Positions 43,227 through 54,202 of a DNA stretch of 64,000 nt are shown one piece after another; within the stretch, counting starts at the first letter, position 1, and each line of letters starts with the position of its first letter. The DNA is taken from assembly GCA_022457065.1 (NCBI GenBank), contig JAJGBQ010000002.1, positions 2,790,001-2,854,000 of the forward strand. Reading direction: 5' to 3'. This DNA comes from Curvularia sp. ZM96 (Eukaryota > Ascomycota > Dothideomycetes > Pleosporales > Pleosporaceae). The notes beneath the pieces were generated by a model. It was given only the letters and a program-made list of their open reading frames with translations. It was not told the origin of the DNA and made no database searches. Position numbers and translations under genes: made by a program.

Positions 43227-44653
43227 TGTGTATGTATTAGTGACTGTGATAGCGACTGTCTGTGGTTTATGAATTGAGTATGAAAACTGCGGTAGTTGAT
43301 ATATCTACTCTGGGCTTGTACTTAACCCAGCCTTTATACAAATAGGACTCCACACTTGCTCTCCGACTTGCCATCGATGCTTCCCGTTTAGAACCCAATG
43401 ACATCAGTAACCAGCACCAAATTGACTATTGATCTGTGTTTAACCTCTGGGATACATGCTGGCGTCTTGGTAAGACTTTGTTGGATTGAGCAGCCAAGTC
43501 CTTAACATAGAGTTAAGAACATCTGTCGCCGATGCCAAAGACTTGGGAGTAAGACGCGTGACTCGCGGCGTATCTAGTGGTCTTGGGGAGGTCCCAGATC
43601 GTAAGAAGGGAATAGGACGATCTCAATCAAAGTTACTAGATCGGGGAATCTAGCCAGGGGTTGGTGAGTTGTCAGTATGCTCAACCAATGAACAGCATCT
43701 GCCGTACTACCGTAAACAAGCCGTTCGACGTCTTAGTAAGGACACTTTCCATTTCTTGTACAGTGAGCTTACTCCTCGTTTAGTAGAATGATCGCTCCCA
43801 AGACATCGCCTAGCCAACCTCAGCCGGATACATCAAGATCCGTAAACTTCCTAGGTTCCGAGATGGCACTAGCTTTCTCACGTCTTTCCTTTTGGATCTT
43901 AATGCGTACACATCGGAGGCTGTGCGCGACAAAATAGGATGGTAAGGCCAAGGCGCTACCACGTGTTCTGCAAGGCAGGATGGCTTTTAGTCGTTGAAGT
44001 TGGTTGAGGGAAACGCTCAACACGAAGATACTCAGCGCACCTTCAGTCTACTGACTTGCATTCAGGACGGCCCTATGAAGAAACTTAAGTTTCAAAGTAC
44101 TCTTCAAAGTAATTCGCAAAACAATTGCGCATTTTACGGGGCGTATAATGACATCACCACATCCTGCCAAGACTGTCGCGATGTATCGGTCTTACCTCCG
44201 GTTTTCCCCTCACTACCCGCAAACCAACCCACAAAAAGGCCAGTAATCGGCTTGGAGTACCGAAGCAGCATAGAGGAACCTACCTCGAAGCGGTTGTGCC
44301 ATCTATTTGGAAGAATTCCAGCCCCGAAATGAGGTATCCGGCGGAGCGGTACGATCTAGACATCACTAGGTTCTTGTGCACTTGGCATGATAAACCGCCG
44401 AGACGCTTGTTAGGGAGAACAGACTTCTGGACAAAGAAATGAAGAGCAGCAGCTATTCAACTACTACCTCTGGGTATCAGTGCGATCCCATAGAGTGCTA
44501 CATACATACATTAGACCTATGCGCTGCTCATCGTCATGTGTGCTGACTCATTTCCGCTGCGCTCTGGTACAGCCGATAGGTACTTTCTCAAGTAGCATAG
44601 CCAGATTCATGGAGAGCCTGGCCGGCATTTGCTCTCCTGTGAGTAGGAGAGCT
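43227..44653. other. Intergenic: CHRD promoter and F-box gene 3' side
   Basis: The block is 1.4 kb long with no convincing gene. The largest frame (43994-44332, plus) has no domain or repeat pattern. No transposon ends or long repeats were seen. Confidence 0.5.
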
Positions 44654-47600
44654 CTAATTGACTGAAGGCTGTCCACATTCTCGCCACGTGCGGGACTGGG
44701 AGTCATCCGAACTCTGAGACTCCTCGTCGACCATCCTGTCAGACTTTCGTATGATGCCAGTGAATCGTCCTGTACCACCAGGTTGCTGACCATCGAACTC
44801 GACCGCATGCGCTTCTTCTTGATCTTCCCAACCAGTTCGCAAATTCCAAGCAGTAGCAAGCGTGGCGAGCTCTGCTGTGTTGACATCCTGTAGGATTTCA
44901 GCGAGATAGGACCACTTAGCGCTCAACATGGCAGGAGAAAGGGCAGCTATGCGCCGGGTGAACCAATTGTGGCGCGCATTTGCGGAAGCAGTATGACCGA
45001 TGTCAATACCTGACTGTTCAAGATTTGCGTGAAACAGTTTTGCATAACCGCATGAGATGAACTTGATCTCCTGGAGAGCTGTTGTGCGCTCCTTGTCAGC
45101 GTTAGAATAGATGGATCCAAAGTCGGAAAGGTTGGTTCCCGGTGAGATCATATCAATGATATCCATCCAAGATCCTTGGCGCGGTAGCATTTTAAACGGA
45201 GACTGCTGAGGGGGGATGGTGGCTAGATTGTTCATTAACATCGGATGATGTACAGGCTGCTGTCCCAAGACATTATTCTGATTAGTTGTAGCCTGGTTTT
45301 GCAGTTGCATCACCTGAGCAGAAATGTGGCCGAGAGCTGCGATGATGTTAAGAGTATGGTTTTGGTAAGGCTGTTGAGGTTGAACAGGTGTTTGTAAGGG
45401 AACTGGCGCTGCCGTCTGATTCGAACCCAGTCCTTGTAAGTGCTGAAGTTGGTGTTGCAACTGAGTTTGAAGAGTGGCAATATGATTTTGCTGAACTACA
45501 GTAGCATTTGCTTGGAGATGTTGAAGTTGCATCTGCAACGTGTGGATGTATACCTGTATCACCTGTGGTTGGGTACCTCCCCAGACGGGGTTCATTCCCG
45601 GTGGTGCAGCGGGCTGGTGCTGGTATGCGGCGGATTGCGGGCTAGTGCGCAAGATGGCCGTGAGCGAAACAGAATCGAGTACCAATTCTTTCAAGCGATG
45701 GGAATCATGAACTTTGACAAGATGCCGTAGCCCTGGGGGGGTGATCCAGCAGTTCTTCAGCCTTAACCTCTCGACATGAGGCAGCTCAAGGATATATGGC
45801 TGCAAATGAGCTGCATCGGTCCCAACCAGTGGTGCATAATTGAGAGATGTGGGTCGATCTGAGGGAACCTGCCAATCTACAACGGGAGCAGGAAGCAGTA
45901 GTTTGTTCCTTGCGTAAAGTCCTTCAGCATGCTCACCACCGGTGATCCAACCGACAGCCAAACTTCGAATGCCTGAGCGGCTAGCGACATGATTGTGAAG
46001 CAAGGCAAAAAACGCATTGGTACCTAGAGCAGGGTTGACCAATGAAGTAGCAACAAACCCAACTTCATCCTTGTGGACGGTCCGCCAGCCTGGTATGACC
46101 ATGAGCGTGACGTTGTGGAGGTTAGGTAGTGCATCCCAAAAGTCTGAACGATTCAGCATGTGCAAGTAACAATCAGAAAGGCTCGAAAGGTTCAGACTGT
46201 GAACTAGTTGGAATGTGGCAGGGTTATCGATAATGGAGAGCATGTATGAAGAGATGAATGCTCGCTGGGCCCATTCCGTCTCCAGCAACCATTCTTGCTG
46301 CGCCTGGGTGAGGTTGGCAGGTATGATGGGGTTTACGACTTGACCAGCATCGGGTGGAGACTGGACTGACACGAACAAGACACCAGTGTCTGATGAAGAC
46401 GATATGGAGACAAAGCGGTCTAGAACGTATGGATCATCAAAGGAAGTGGGCACAGGGATATCAGTCATATCGTGTGGAGTTGCTTCGTGTATCAGCTGAG
46501 GGTCCAGGTAAGGTAGCTTGGGCTGTACGTCAGCTAGCAGGCCGATATGTCTTAGCTCAGACAGAGAGGGTGCCACGTCGATTTTGTAGAGAGTTGCATG
46601 TCTGATATCACTACCGGCTTCTCGGAAACACGATTGAATATATCTCCAAAGCTCCTGCTGCGCCTGGATCCTGCGATCCGGAACAGCTTTGTTTGTTCCA
46701 AAGACCCTGGAAGGTTTTTGAAGAATTTGCGATCTTATTGACTTGTCGGGACCGTTGAGCCAGCCGAGGCCGTTGTTGATAGAAAGGGCAAGTTCTTTCA
46801 CCTTGGTGAGCTCAGAGAATGCGGTCTTCATCCGAGGCGTTTCATCAGCGGCCGTTTCAAGGCCAGCGACAGCCGCAAATCGACGGTACTCCTCGTACGG
46901 CCAATCGTACCTACCCCAGAAGCTTGTTTTGTTCTCAGTCAGTTGTTTGGTAGGCGGCATCGCGAGGGTGTCTTCATCGACATCGAAGCTCATTCCGTAT
47001 CTTAGAATGTGCCTACCAAACCCGCGGAAAACGTCTAGGCCGTGACCATTGTAGTTTTCATCGCCGCTGAAATTCTTCCAAGAATAGTCGAGCCTCTCAA
47101 ACATTGCGCGTTTCTTGCCTTTGCGGTCAGGTTTGAGTTCGTTACCTAGCATTCCGTAGATTTCCGTGTTGAAGGGAACGACGGCAGTCTGGAACATGGC
47201 CTGAGAGATATTATGATTCAGTTCGCGACTTACGAGGCGCAATGCTTTGATGTCGTCACGGCTAAGGAATGCGGCTATCAACTCTACCAACTCGACTGGC
47301 AGATTCCACTTGGGGCGCCCCTTCGAGGTGCATGAAGTGTGATAGAAAGGTTCTTTGTCTTCACTATCCTCGGATGGGCGACGCTGTGAGTCGGGCGCAT
47401 TGAGTTTGTTTGGGTCTAGGAAGTAGTATCTAGCAGGCAGTTCCGCCGAGTTGCGGCAGTGAGGCCAGATATCGTTGGCTTGGGGGTTTGGGCTCTCGCT
47501 GTGGTATGACATGGCGACCACTGCTCCTTTGTCACTTAGAGCACCGGCGATGCCCTTGCGCTCAGCAATTTCGATGGTCTGGCGTGGGCGCTTGGAAGCA

Positions 47601-47902
47601 CCAGCCATGATGCTGTCGGCGGGATCAAAATCGCGGTGAGATAATGTGTCGCCTACCATCGAATGTGCCTGGGCAAAGGTTACATCTTGTCCTGATTCGC
47701 CATGAGGTGCCTGGGGGGTTGCATTCTGTCCTGATTCGCTTTGAGGGCCAGGAGACGACCATGGGCGACGTCGTTCGGAAGGCCCACCCCGAGGTCTCAA
47801 GGAAAGCTGGTAGAAGAAAGGCCGTCGACCACCGTCATTACTGCCATTGTCGTCCTGCCCTCCAGAGGCAAATGCCAGGGGCTGAGGCGCGCCTGGTTGC
47901 AT
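44654..47902 (-). CDS. F-box protein with leucine-rich-like C-terminal region
   Basis: One uninterrupted frame codes for 1082 aa. The N-terminal 190 residues are disordered. An F-box lies at about 199-240 (LPVELVELIAAFLSRDDIKALRLVSRELN). A long domain follows with repeated leucine-containing strands around predicted tandem helices (for example LVHSLNLSSLSDCYL, LPNLHNVTLMVIPGW, LPHVERLRLKNCWITPPGL, RLKELVLDSVSL), as in F-box proteins with degenerate leucine-rich repeats. A Gln-rich coiled segment (QLQHLQ, TLQTQLQHQL) covers about 790-890. F-box proteins link targets to the SCF ubiquitin ligase through Skp1; the target here is unknown. It is divergent from another F-box-type gene across 937 bp. 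Confidence 0.82.
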   Translation of the reverse strand: MQPGAPQPLAFASGGQDDNGSNDGGRRPFFYQLSLRPRGGPSERRRPWSSPGPQSESGQNATPQAPHGESGQDVTFAQAHSMVGDTLSHRDFDPADSIMAGASKRPRQTIEIAERKGIAGALSDKGAVVAMSYHSESPNPQANDIWPHCRNSAELPARYYFLDPNKLNAPDSQRRPSEDSEDKEPFYHTSCTSKGRPKWNLPVELVELIAAFLSRDDIKALRLVSRELNHNISQAMFQTAVVPFNTEIYGMLGNELKPDRKGKKRAMFERLDYSWKNFSGDENYNGHGLDVFRGFGRHILRYGMSFDVDEDTLAMPPTKQLTENKTSFWGRYDWPYEEYRRFAAVAGLETAADETPRMKTAFSELTKVKELALSINNGLGWLNGPDKSIRSQILQKPSRVFGTNKAVPDRRIQAQQELWRYIQSCFREAGSDIRHATLYKIDVAPSLSELRHIGLLADVQPKLPYLDPQLIHEATPHDMTDIPVPTSFDDPYVLDRFVSISSSSDTGVLFVSVQSPPDAGQVVNPIIPANLTQAQQEWLLETEWAQRAFISSYMLSIIDNPATFQLVHSLNLSSLSDCYLHMLNRSDFWDALPNLHNVTLMVIPGWRTVHKDEVGFVATSLVNPALGTNAFFALLHNHVASRSGIRSLAVGWITGGEHAEGLYARNKLLLPAPVVDWQVPSDRPTSLNYAPLVGTDAAHLQPYILELPHVERLRLKNCWITPPGLRHLVKVHDSHRLKELVLDSVSLTAILRTSPQSAAYQHQPAAPPGMNPVWGGTQPQVIQVYIHTLQMQLQHLQANATVVQQNHIATLQTQLQHQLQHLQGLGSNQTAAPVPLQTPVQPQQPYQNHTLNIIAALGHISAQVMQLQNQATTNQNNVLGQQPVHHPMLMNNLATIPPQQSPFKMLPRQGSWMDIIDMISPGTNLSDFGSIYSNADKERTTALQEIKFISCGYAKLFHANLEQSGIDIGHTASANARHNWFTRRIAALSPAMLSAKWSYLAEILQDVNTAELATLATAWNLRTGWEDQEEAHAVEFDGQQPGGTGRFTGIIRKSDRMVDEESQSSDDSQSRTWRECGQPSVN

Positions 47903-48839
47903 GGCGGCAGCAATGCTGTGTGCTGATGGATTCTTGTTGCCTCGGTGACGTGTGCTGTTGCTGCCGCGTTGCGGTGGGGCATGGACGCGACCGCTACTTT
48001 CTTGCCTTACTTACGCAGGGGAATGTAACGTGGGGGTGGTCTTGTATGAAATGAGTTTGGGGATGGAAAAAAGTGTAATGATTGGTTTGGTGAGGCTAAA
48101 GCAAATGATGAAAAGTCAAAGATGAGGCCGTTTGCACAGGTTGGAGGTAACTAGAACTAAGGCGTTTGTCATGTGGCAGCGGTGTTTTGGATCGTCGTAG
48201 CGCGCGTCTTGTGAAGAGGCGCAATCTTGGCCCAGGCTCTGTAAAGGCGTGTGAGTTGGTCATTCGACTGTCTTTCGCCATAGTGTCGCAGAGTCACTAT
48301 TGAGTCGGTCGGCTCTCGGTCGTCGGTAGCGGACCCAGTACCTGTGGTCATCCGCGCCACAGCCGTAAAGCCTGTTGGGCAACACCAACCATAGCTCACG
48401 CCGTCATCGGTGGCCGCAGACTGTACTTTCCATGCCCGAGTGTCTACAGAGTTTTGCATAAGGCACGCTTCATGTCCGGCAACAGACAGCGGGAAACTGC
48501 ATGGGCGTGTGGTGCATTGTTGGGTTGCACATCCCGGTCAAATCACGTGATTCTCACGATTTGCTACACACGCAATGCCGGACTGACTGTCATCAATAGT
48601 CCCTCTTGTTCTGTCTATCTGAGTACCATCCACTTTTTTTGTTCCACCGCGTTGCTTCGTTCGGCCATATCATGGGTCACGCACGGAATGTGTGCGGAAG
48701 TCCGCTGTCCCCCGCAAGGCGTCCCGCATAAAGACACTTGTAGCTCATCAGTCAACAAGCCCCTGAAGGCGACTTGAATTTATGTCACCAATCGAGCCTG
48801 CCCACCTCCTTCACTGCATCAAGCACCACCTCTTACACC
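47903..48839. other. Divergent promoter between two F-box-type genes
   Basis: The starts at 47902 (minus) and 48840 (plus) face away from each other. A ten-base palindrome ATCACGTGAT lies at 48542-48551, nearer the right-hand gene. Small frames are not convincing. Confidence 0.55.
48542..48551. promoter_or_regulatory. ATCACGTGAT palindrome
   Basis: A perfect ten-base palindrome lies 289 bp upstream of the ATG at 48840. It matches a Cbf1-type bHLH site on both strands and may serve both divergent genes. Confidence 0.5.
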
Positions 48840-49898
48840 ATGTCATCGTCTTTCCTATGCCTGCCCCGTGAGTTGAGGGATGAGATCCTGGGCTACCTCA
48901 CTCTGCCGCAATACATCTACACATCTAGTTCGACCAAAGATACTCGCTATTTGCACCAGCCACGGCGAGCTGTGGACAACACTTATATCGATACTCGCAT
49001 CAGCCTGGCTCGACGTCCGCCTGCGAATATCCTCGCAACCTGTCGCCAGCTAAGACAAGAGTGCCTCGAACACCATGCCTGCTATCTTCACGCCACTCCG
49101 CTTGGCACATCGCTAAACTCAGCAGATCAGCCTATGAGTAACGTGCTGGCCGCGAGGCTTGGTACTGAGTTTGCTGAAGAAGCGGAACGCGCTTGCGATG
49201 ATGGTACGCTGCGCATCACTATGGAGATACGCAAGTCTCTGCGTGGTCAACATGGATACTACGTTCCGGTGCGCGATCAAGTATCTCCTCGCTTCCTTGC
49301 ACTATTGCCGCTCATGAGCAAAGCGAAAAGATTGAGACTCATTCTCTGGCCTGGATACGAGTGGTGGAATGGCGGCCCTCCGGTCTTCGTCGACAGACAC
49401 GGAAATGCTCGCGTCAATCTAGACAACGCGGTCAAGCCAAATGCTGCATTGATATCCATCACTGAGATACTGCAATACTTTCCTCATGTCGAGGAGCTCA
49501 ACGTAGATGTGCTCATGCAGGCGTCAGAAGGAGGAAGATGGGATTTGCCGGATCGAAAGTGGGAAAATATCCAACCATGGCTGGACGCACCGATTGCGCC
49601 TAATGTGCGACCTAACTTGGCCAAGATTACTCGTAAGCTCATAGCGTTTTGGAACGCCTCGAACCCAGAGACTTTCTACGTTCAACAGGAGGTGCGGGAA
49701 ACTGGAAGTACCTGGAAGATTGATAGGAGCGGCGACATGGGAACTGTAAGTGGCTCAGATATTGTCCCAAATAAGGTTATTGCTGATTATGCTTGACTGT
49801 AGCCCACAATGAAATCCCTCTGCGATCCCGACAATGCAGAGGACATGGAGTTTCTTAATTCGCTGACGACCAAGGAATCTTTCCGCCGCACGGATTAA
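48840..49898 (+). CDS. F-box-like protein of unknown target
   Basis: Exons are 48840-49745 and 49803-49898 (333 aa), with a 57-bp intron (GTAAGT..CTGTAG). The N-terminus FLCLPRELRDEILGYLTLPQYI is the short F-box-like motif common in mould proteins. ILATCRQLRQECLEHHACYL then follows, as in many fungal homologues where a second helix pair precedes a disordered loop. The rest forms a mixed fold with strands such as KRLRLILWP and HVEELNVDVL. No other known domain is seen. The ATG at 48840 directly precedes the F-box, so an upstream extension is unlikely. Confidence 0.75.
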
Positions 49899-50464
49899 AC
49901 AAAAGCTTGATGAGCGCCGGAGAATTATGGCCTTATTTCCCTAGCGTCGTTGACGTTTAAATTGGCATTCAATTAAGCACCGGCGATTCGTTTCACGCGT
50001 GGGGCATAACAAGCGTTGATCTGACCCAATAGATTGCAGCGTCATGTTTCGAAGTGTGAGCATAGCACCACAGGCTGCGGGATAGGCGAGATATGCTGCA
50101 TAAGCTGGGGGAGTAGCATGCGAATTTCTTCCGTCCGTAGTTCTAGCGCCACATACTGCCGAAACCCACCAATGTCTAGAACAGGCCCTCTGCCTAGTTT
50201 AGGTGATCAACATATTCACGGGCCGATCATTGGACCTCTTGGAGAGGAGAGACTGCTCGTTTCGGAAAAGGTCCCTTGTCACATACATTTGGTCGAAACA
50301 TCCGTTGTAGATTACCATGGAGGGTGCTCCATGTGAATGTCTGCTCCGTGCTCCATTTCCCTGTGCACGCATGCTGGTACATCATACTTAAGGATCGGCA
50401 ACTCGTCCCAGGTTTCTGGATCTACACCACGTCTTATCATTTTGTACAACACACTCTCTTCAAC
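49899..50464. other. Intergenic: GH12 promoter
   Basis: It holds the 3' flank of the F-box-like gene and the GH12 promoter. A C/T- and A/C-rich leader precedes the ATG at 50465. No TATA box or other clear element was seen. Confidence 0.5.
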
Positions 50465-51255
50465 ATGAAGTTCTCTGCATTCCTCGCTGTCAGCTCGGCA
50501 TCCCTCGCCCTTGCGGCGCCCACAACTACCGTTCAGAAGCGCGCAGACTTCTGCGGGCAGTGGGACTCGAAAGTCACTGGCCCGTACACCGTATACAACA
50601 ACCTCTGGGGCCAAGCCCAGGCTTCTTCCGGATCGCAGTGCACCGGCGTCGACAGTCTCACCGGGTCTACGCTCAAATGGCATACATCGTGGTCATGGGC
50701 TGGCGGGTTAGTATCATTTGATACTTTACGATGGCATCATTTTCTGACTCCTTCAACAGTCAAGGACAGGTCAAGTCCTTCGCCAACGTCGTCACAAATA
50801 TTAACAAAAAAGCGCTGTCATCGATCAAGTCCCTCCCTTCAGTCTGGAAGTGGACATACACGGGCAGCAACATCGTCGCAGATGTGGCCTACGATCTATT
50901 CACCTCAAGCACAGCTAACGGCAAGGAAGAGAACGAAATCATGATTTGGCTTGCTGCTCTTGGTGGTGCCGGTCCCATCTCCGCTACTGGCAGCCCCATC
51001 GCCACCGTCACCCTCGCTGGCTCCAGCTGGAAGCTTTACAAGGGCAAGAACGGCCAGATGACCGTGTACAGCTTTGTTGCTGCTCAACAGGTCCAGAACT
51101 TTAATGGAGATCTTATGGACTTCGTCAAGTACCTTACTTCCAAGCAGGATCTCCCCAGCAGCCAGATTCTGATTAGTGCCGGTGCTGGTACAGAGCCTTT
51201 CTCTGGAAGCAAGGCTAAGCTTACCGTTAGCGAGTACAGCTTGGTTGAGAAATAA
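50465..51255 (+). CDS. Secreted GH12 endo-glucanase/xyloglucanase
   Basis: Exons are 50465-50706 and 50760-51255 (245 aa), with a 53-bp intron (GTTAGT..CAACAG). The signal peptide AFLAVSSASLALAAP is followed by a possible Kex2-type site (QKR). The GH12 jelly-roll motifs are clear: YTVYNNLWG, then the nucleophile Glu within ENEIMIWLA and the acid/base Glu within GTEPFSG near the C-terminus. The length is normal for the family. The enzyme cuts beta-1,4-glucan or xyloglucan in plant cell walls outside the hypha. Whether it prefers cellulose or xyloglucan cannot be read. Fungal GH12 genes are usually induced by plant polysaccharides and repressed by glucose. Confidence 0.93.
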
Positions 51256-52078
51256 GATGTCTCGCTAGTCAGATTCGAGTGTATGAGCAGGCGGCATCTG
51301 CTTTGTGTATGCGGGAAATTCTTGTAGATACTTTTTTTGGTAGCGTAGAAGCGCAGTGCTTCGGTTTTTGTATGTATCGATAAAATCACATTACCTGGGT
51401 TATTAACTGGGTCTCGTGTTAGACTTGAAGACACTTTCTCGGACATAAGTTCATGATGCTATTACTGACATGTACGACCTCCTTGAGGTTTTTAGACTCG
51501 CAACGTCCTTGCAGCGCTTAGCTACCTCGATACACACGATTTTATTACCGGGATTGGCCTTCAATTGCACCTTCTGCATCAGTGCAGGTCAATGCACACT
51601 TTGACAAGCTTTCAATGCCAAGCATGTTCGTCCGTTCCGGCTCTTCGCAGCCAATCGCAGTGGGCCACTCACGCACATGTCTACCACCATGCAACGCCAT
51701 TCTGCAGACACGCTGTAGCTCGGTACTACTATCGAATGAACGTTGCGATAATTCTGTCGATGACGACTCGCTTTCCAACTATCCTCTATTCTCATGTTGG
51801 CCGCGGTACCGTTTCTCCACTCCTCCCGTGTCAGCACTCCAAATGCCGCAGCATGGCAAGCTCGTGAACTCTGATTGGGATGCCGATGCTCATCACTACC
51901 TGTTCCTGCAGGCGTCATGCAACGGCCAGAGAAAAATCATGGATTTGGGTTCCGATGGCCCGGGATGGTAGAGATAGATGCATGCTTTGGGGAGCTACAA
52001 AAAGGCCCTGAAGACCCCAAGAGCTGGTTCTTACAAGCTTGAGCAGCAGTGTTTCACGGCGCAAGAGTCATTGTCAAT
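51256..52078. other. Intergenic: GH12 3' side and PhoD promoter
   Basis: No CACGTG phosphate-response-like site was found here. Frames at 51545-51971 on both strands overlap each other and have no domain. The 3' part of the GH12 transcript is T-rich (about 51330-51380). Confidence 0.5.
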
Positions 52079-54058
52079 ATGAAGCTTCAGCTCTTTCAAG
52101 TGCTGTCGCTGGCATCCATTGCCAGCGCTAGCTGGTCGAAGAACCTCAATTACCGTTCTCCTTCGGAACACCACCCTGCTCTTGGAGTCTCAATCCACAA
52201 GGTGGCCAAGAGGAGTGACCCATCACACGCATATGAGCCTTCGAGCTTGAACTTCACTCACGGAGTTGCTTCCGGAGATCCATACCCAGACAGCGTCATT
52301 CTTTGGACACGTGTGGCGCCTCAGAGCGACAACTCCCAATCCAATGTTACCGTTACTGGCTACGCACCTCTTTTCGACCACGACAACGAAAAGTATGTGC
52401 AAATATCCAAGTCGCCAATTTGTGTGGAATACAAGGTCTACGAGGACAAGAATTGCTCGTCGACGGTAGACTCGGGCAAAGTCTACACCAGCTCCGATGT
52501 GGATTTCACAGTCAAGGTCGAGGCCAAGAACTTGAAGCCGTACAGCACGTACTACTACCAGTTCAATGTATGTGGATCGGACAACAAGAGCCCTCTTGGT
52601 CGCACCAAGACGACGCCCAATGCCAATGACGACATCACAAAAGTTAGCCTTGCTGTGTACAGCTGCTCAAACTATCCTTTTGGCTTCTTCAACGCCTACG
52701 GTAACACCGTGCGAAAGGTATGTTACACTACATGTCTGACCTAGAGCATCCCGAATAACCACAATACAGGACTCTGTAGATTATGTAGTCCATCTCGGAG
52801 ACTACATCTACGAGTACAAGAACGGCGAGTATGGCTGGGGCAACAGCATTGGTCGTATCCCGCAACCGGATCGTGACATCTACACCCTGTACGATTACCG
52901 TAGGCGACTTGCAACCTACCGCACCGACTTGGATCTTGTTGCCAGCCACCAGCAATTCCCTTGGATCCCTGTTTGGGACGATCACGAGGTGGCTGATAAT
53001 ACTGTATGTTTTTGCTCTTTATATGCACACCTTTTGCTAATACACAATAGTATCGCGATGGCATGTCCAAGCTCAACAACACCGAAGACTCCTTCGTCCA
53101 CGATGGCGGCGTTTCCGTTGACCAACGCAAGATGAACGCAGTTCGCGCCTACTTCGAATGGATGCCTATCCGCCAAGTTGACATGGACGACAATCTGCGC
53201 ATTTGGCGCTCCTTCTCCATCGGCAAGCTGGTCGACTTGATCATGCTGGACACGCGTCAATATGATCGCTCGATCACCGATCTTTACTGGAACACCGATT
53301 ACATCCATGCCATTTCCAATGACGCCGGTCGTTCCCTCATGGGTGCCAACCAGGAAAACTGGTTCTACCGCAGTCTCTCCCATTCTTCCAAGCGCGGCGC
53401 CACCTGGCGTGTCATTGGTTCTCAGATCATCTTTTCGCGCCTCAATCAATCTGCCGCGTACGGTGAAGAGAACCCGTTGAACTACGACGCCTGGGATGGA
53501 TACATGGCCAATAAGAACCGCACTCTGAACCATTTGTACAGCAACAACATCAACAACAACGTTTTCCTTGCGGGAGACAGCCATGCCTCATGGGTCAGTG
53601 ACCTTGTCTGGCTTGACGAAAAGAACTACGACCCTAGCACGGGTGCCGGCAGCATCGGCGTCGAATTCGCTGGCTCAGCAGTAACATCGCCCTGCCCTTA
53701 CGGGGCCAACATTTCCCTCGCAACCGCAAACAACTACTCGTCCATTATCGAGGCTGCGAACCAGGAACTGCAGTGGCAGGACCTCTACTACCGCGGCTAC
53801 TTTGAACTTCACTTCTCGCACGACGAACTTACGGCTAAATACTTTGGTCTGCCGACCGTCGTTACGCGCAATGGATGGGAGATCCCTCTTGCCAACTTCA
53901 CAGTCAAGAATGGCGAGAACAAGCTGCAGCGTCCTGTCGCCGGTGGTGTAGTCGAGAGTGGCAGTTTGAAGGGAGGAAAGAGGGTGCAAAACAACATCAC
54001 TTTAGACACTAACAACGGCACCTGGTTCGTCAGCCATGCCGATTTGTCAGTCTTGTAA
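52079..54058 (+). CDS. Secreted PhoD-type alkaline phosphatase/phosphodiesterase
   Basis: Exons are 52079-52717, 52770-53003 and 53051-54058 (626 aa); introns are 52 and 47 bp. A signal peptide (LFQVLSLASIASA) is followed by an N-terminal Ig-like domain (FTHGVASGDPYPDSVILWTRV). The metallophosphoesterase core is complete: VHLGDYIYEY, WDDHEVADN, MLDTRQYDR and LAGDSHASW, which supply the Asp, His and Asn ligands of the PhoD metal site. Such enzymes release phosphate from monoesters or diesters outside the cell or at the surface. There are several N-glycosylation sites. The gene converges with a histidine-type phosphatase gene 144 bp away. Confidence 0.93.
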
Positions 54059-54202
54059 AAGCAAGAGTCTGGCTAGAAAGGGTTTATTAGAACACCTGAA
54101 AAAAGGAGTCTAGTATTGTAGTAACGTTATCAAGCTAATTATAATACGAATGCAACGAGATCATGCAATGTCTATGTCTATGTCTCCAACAACACACATG
54201 CA

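Noticed and set aside
45410..45440. B-box-like GGTTCGAATC on the minus strand, considered as a tRNA
   Set aside because: It lies inside the continuous coding frame of the F-box gene, and no cloverleaf could be drawn.
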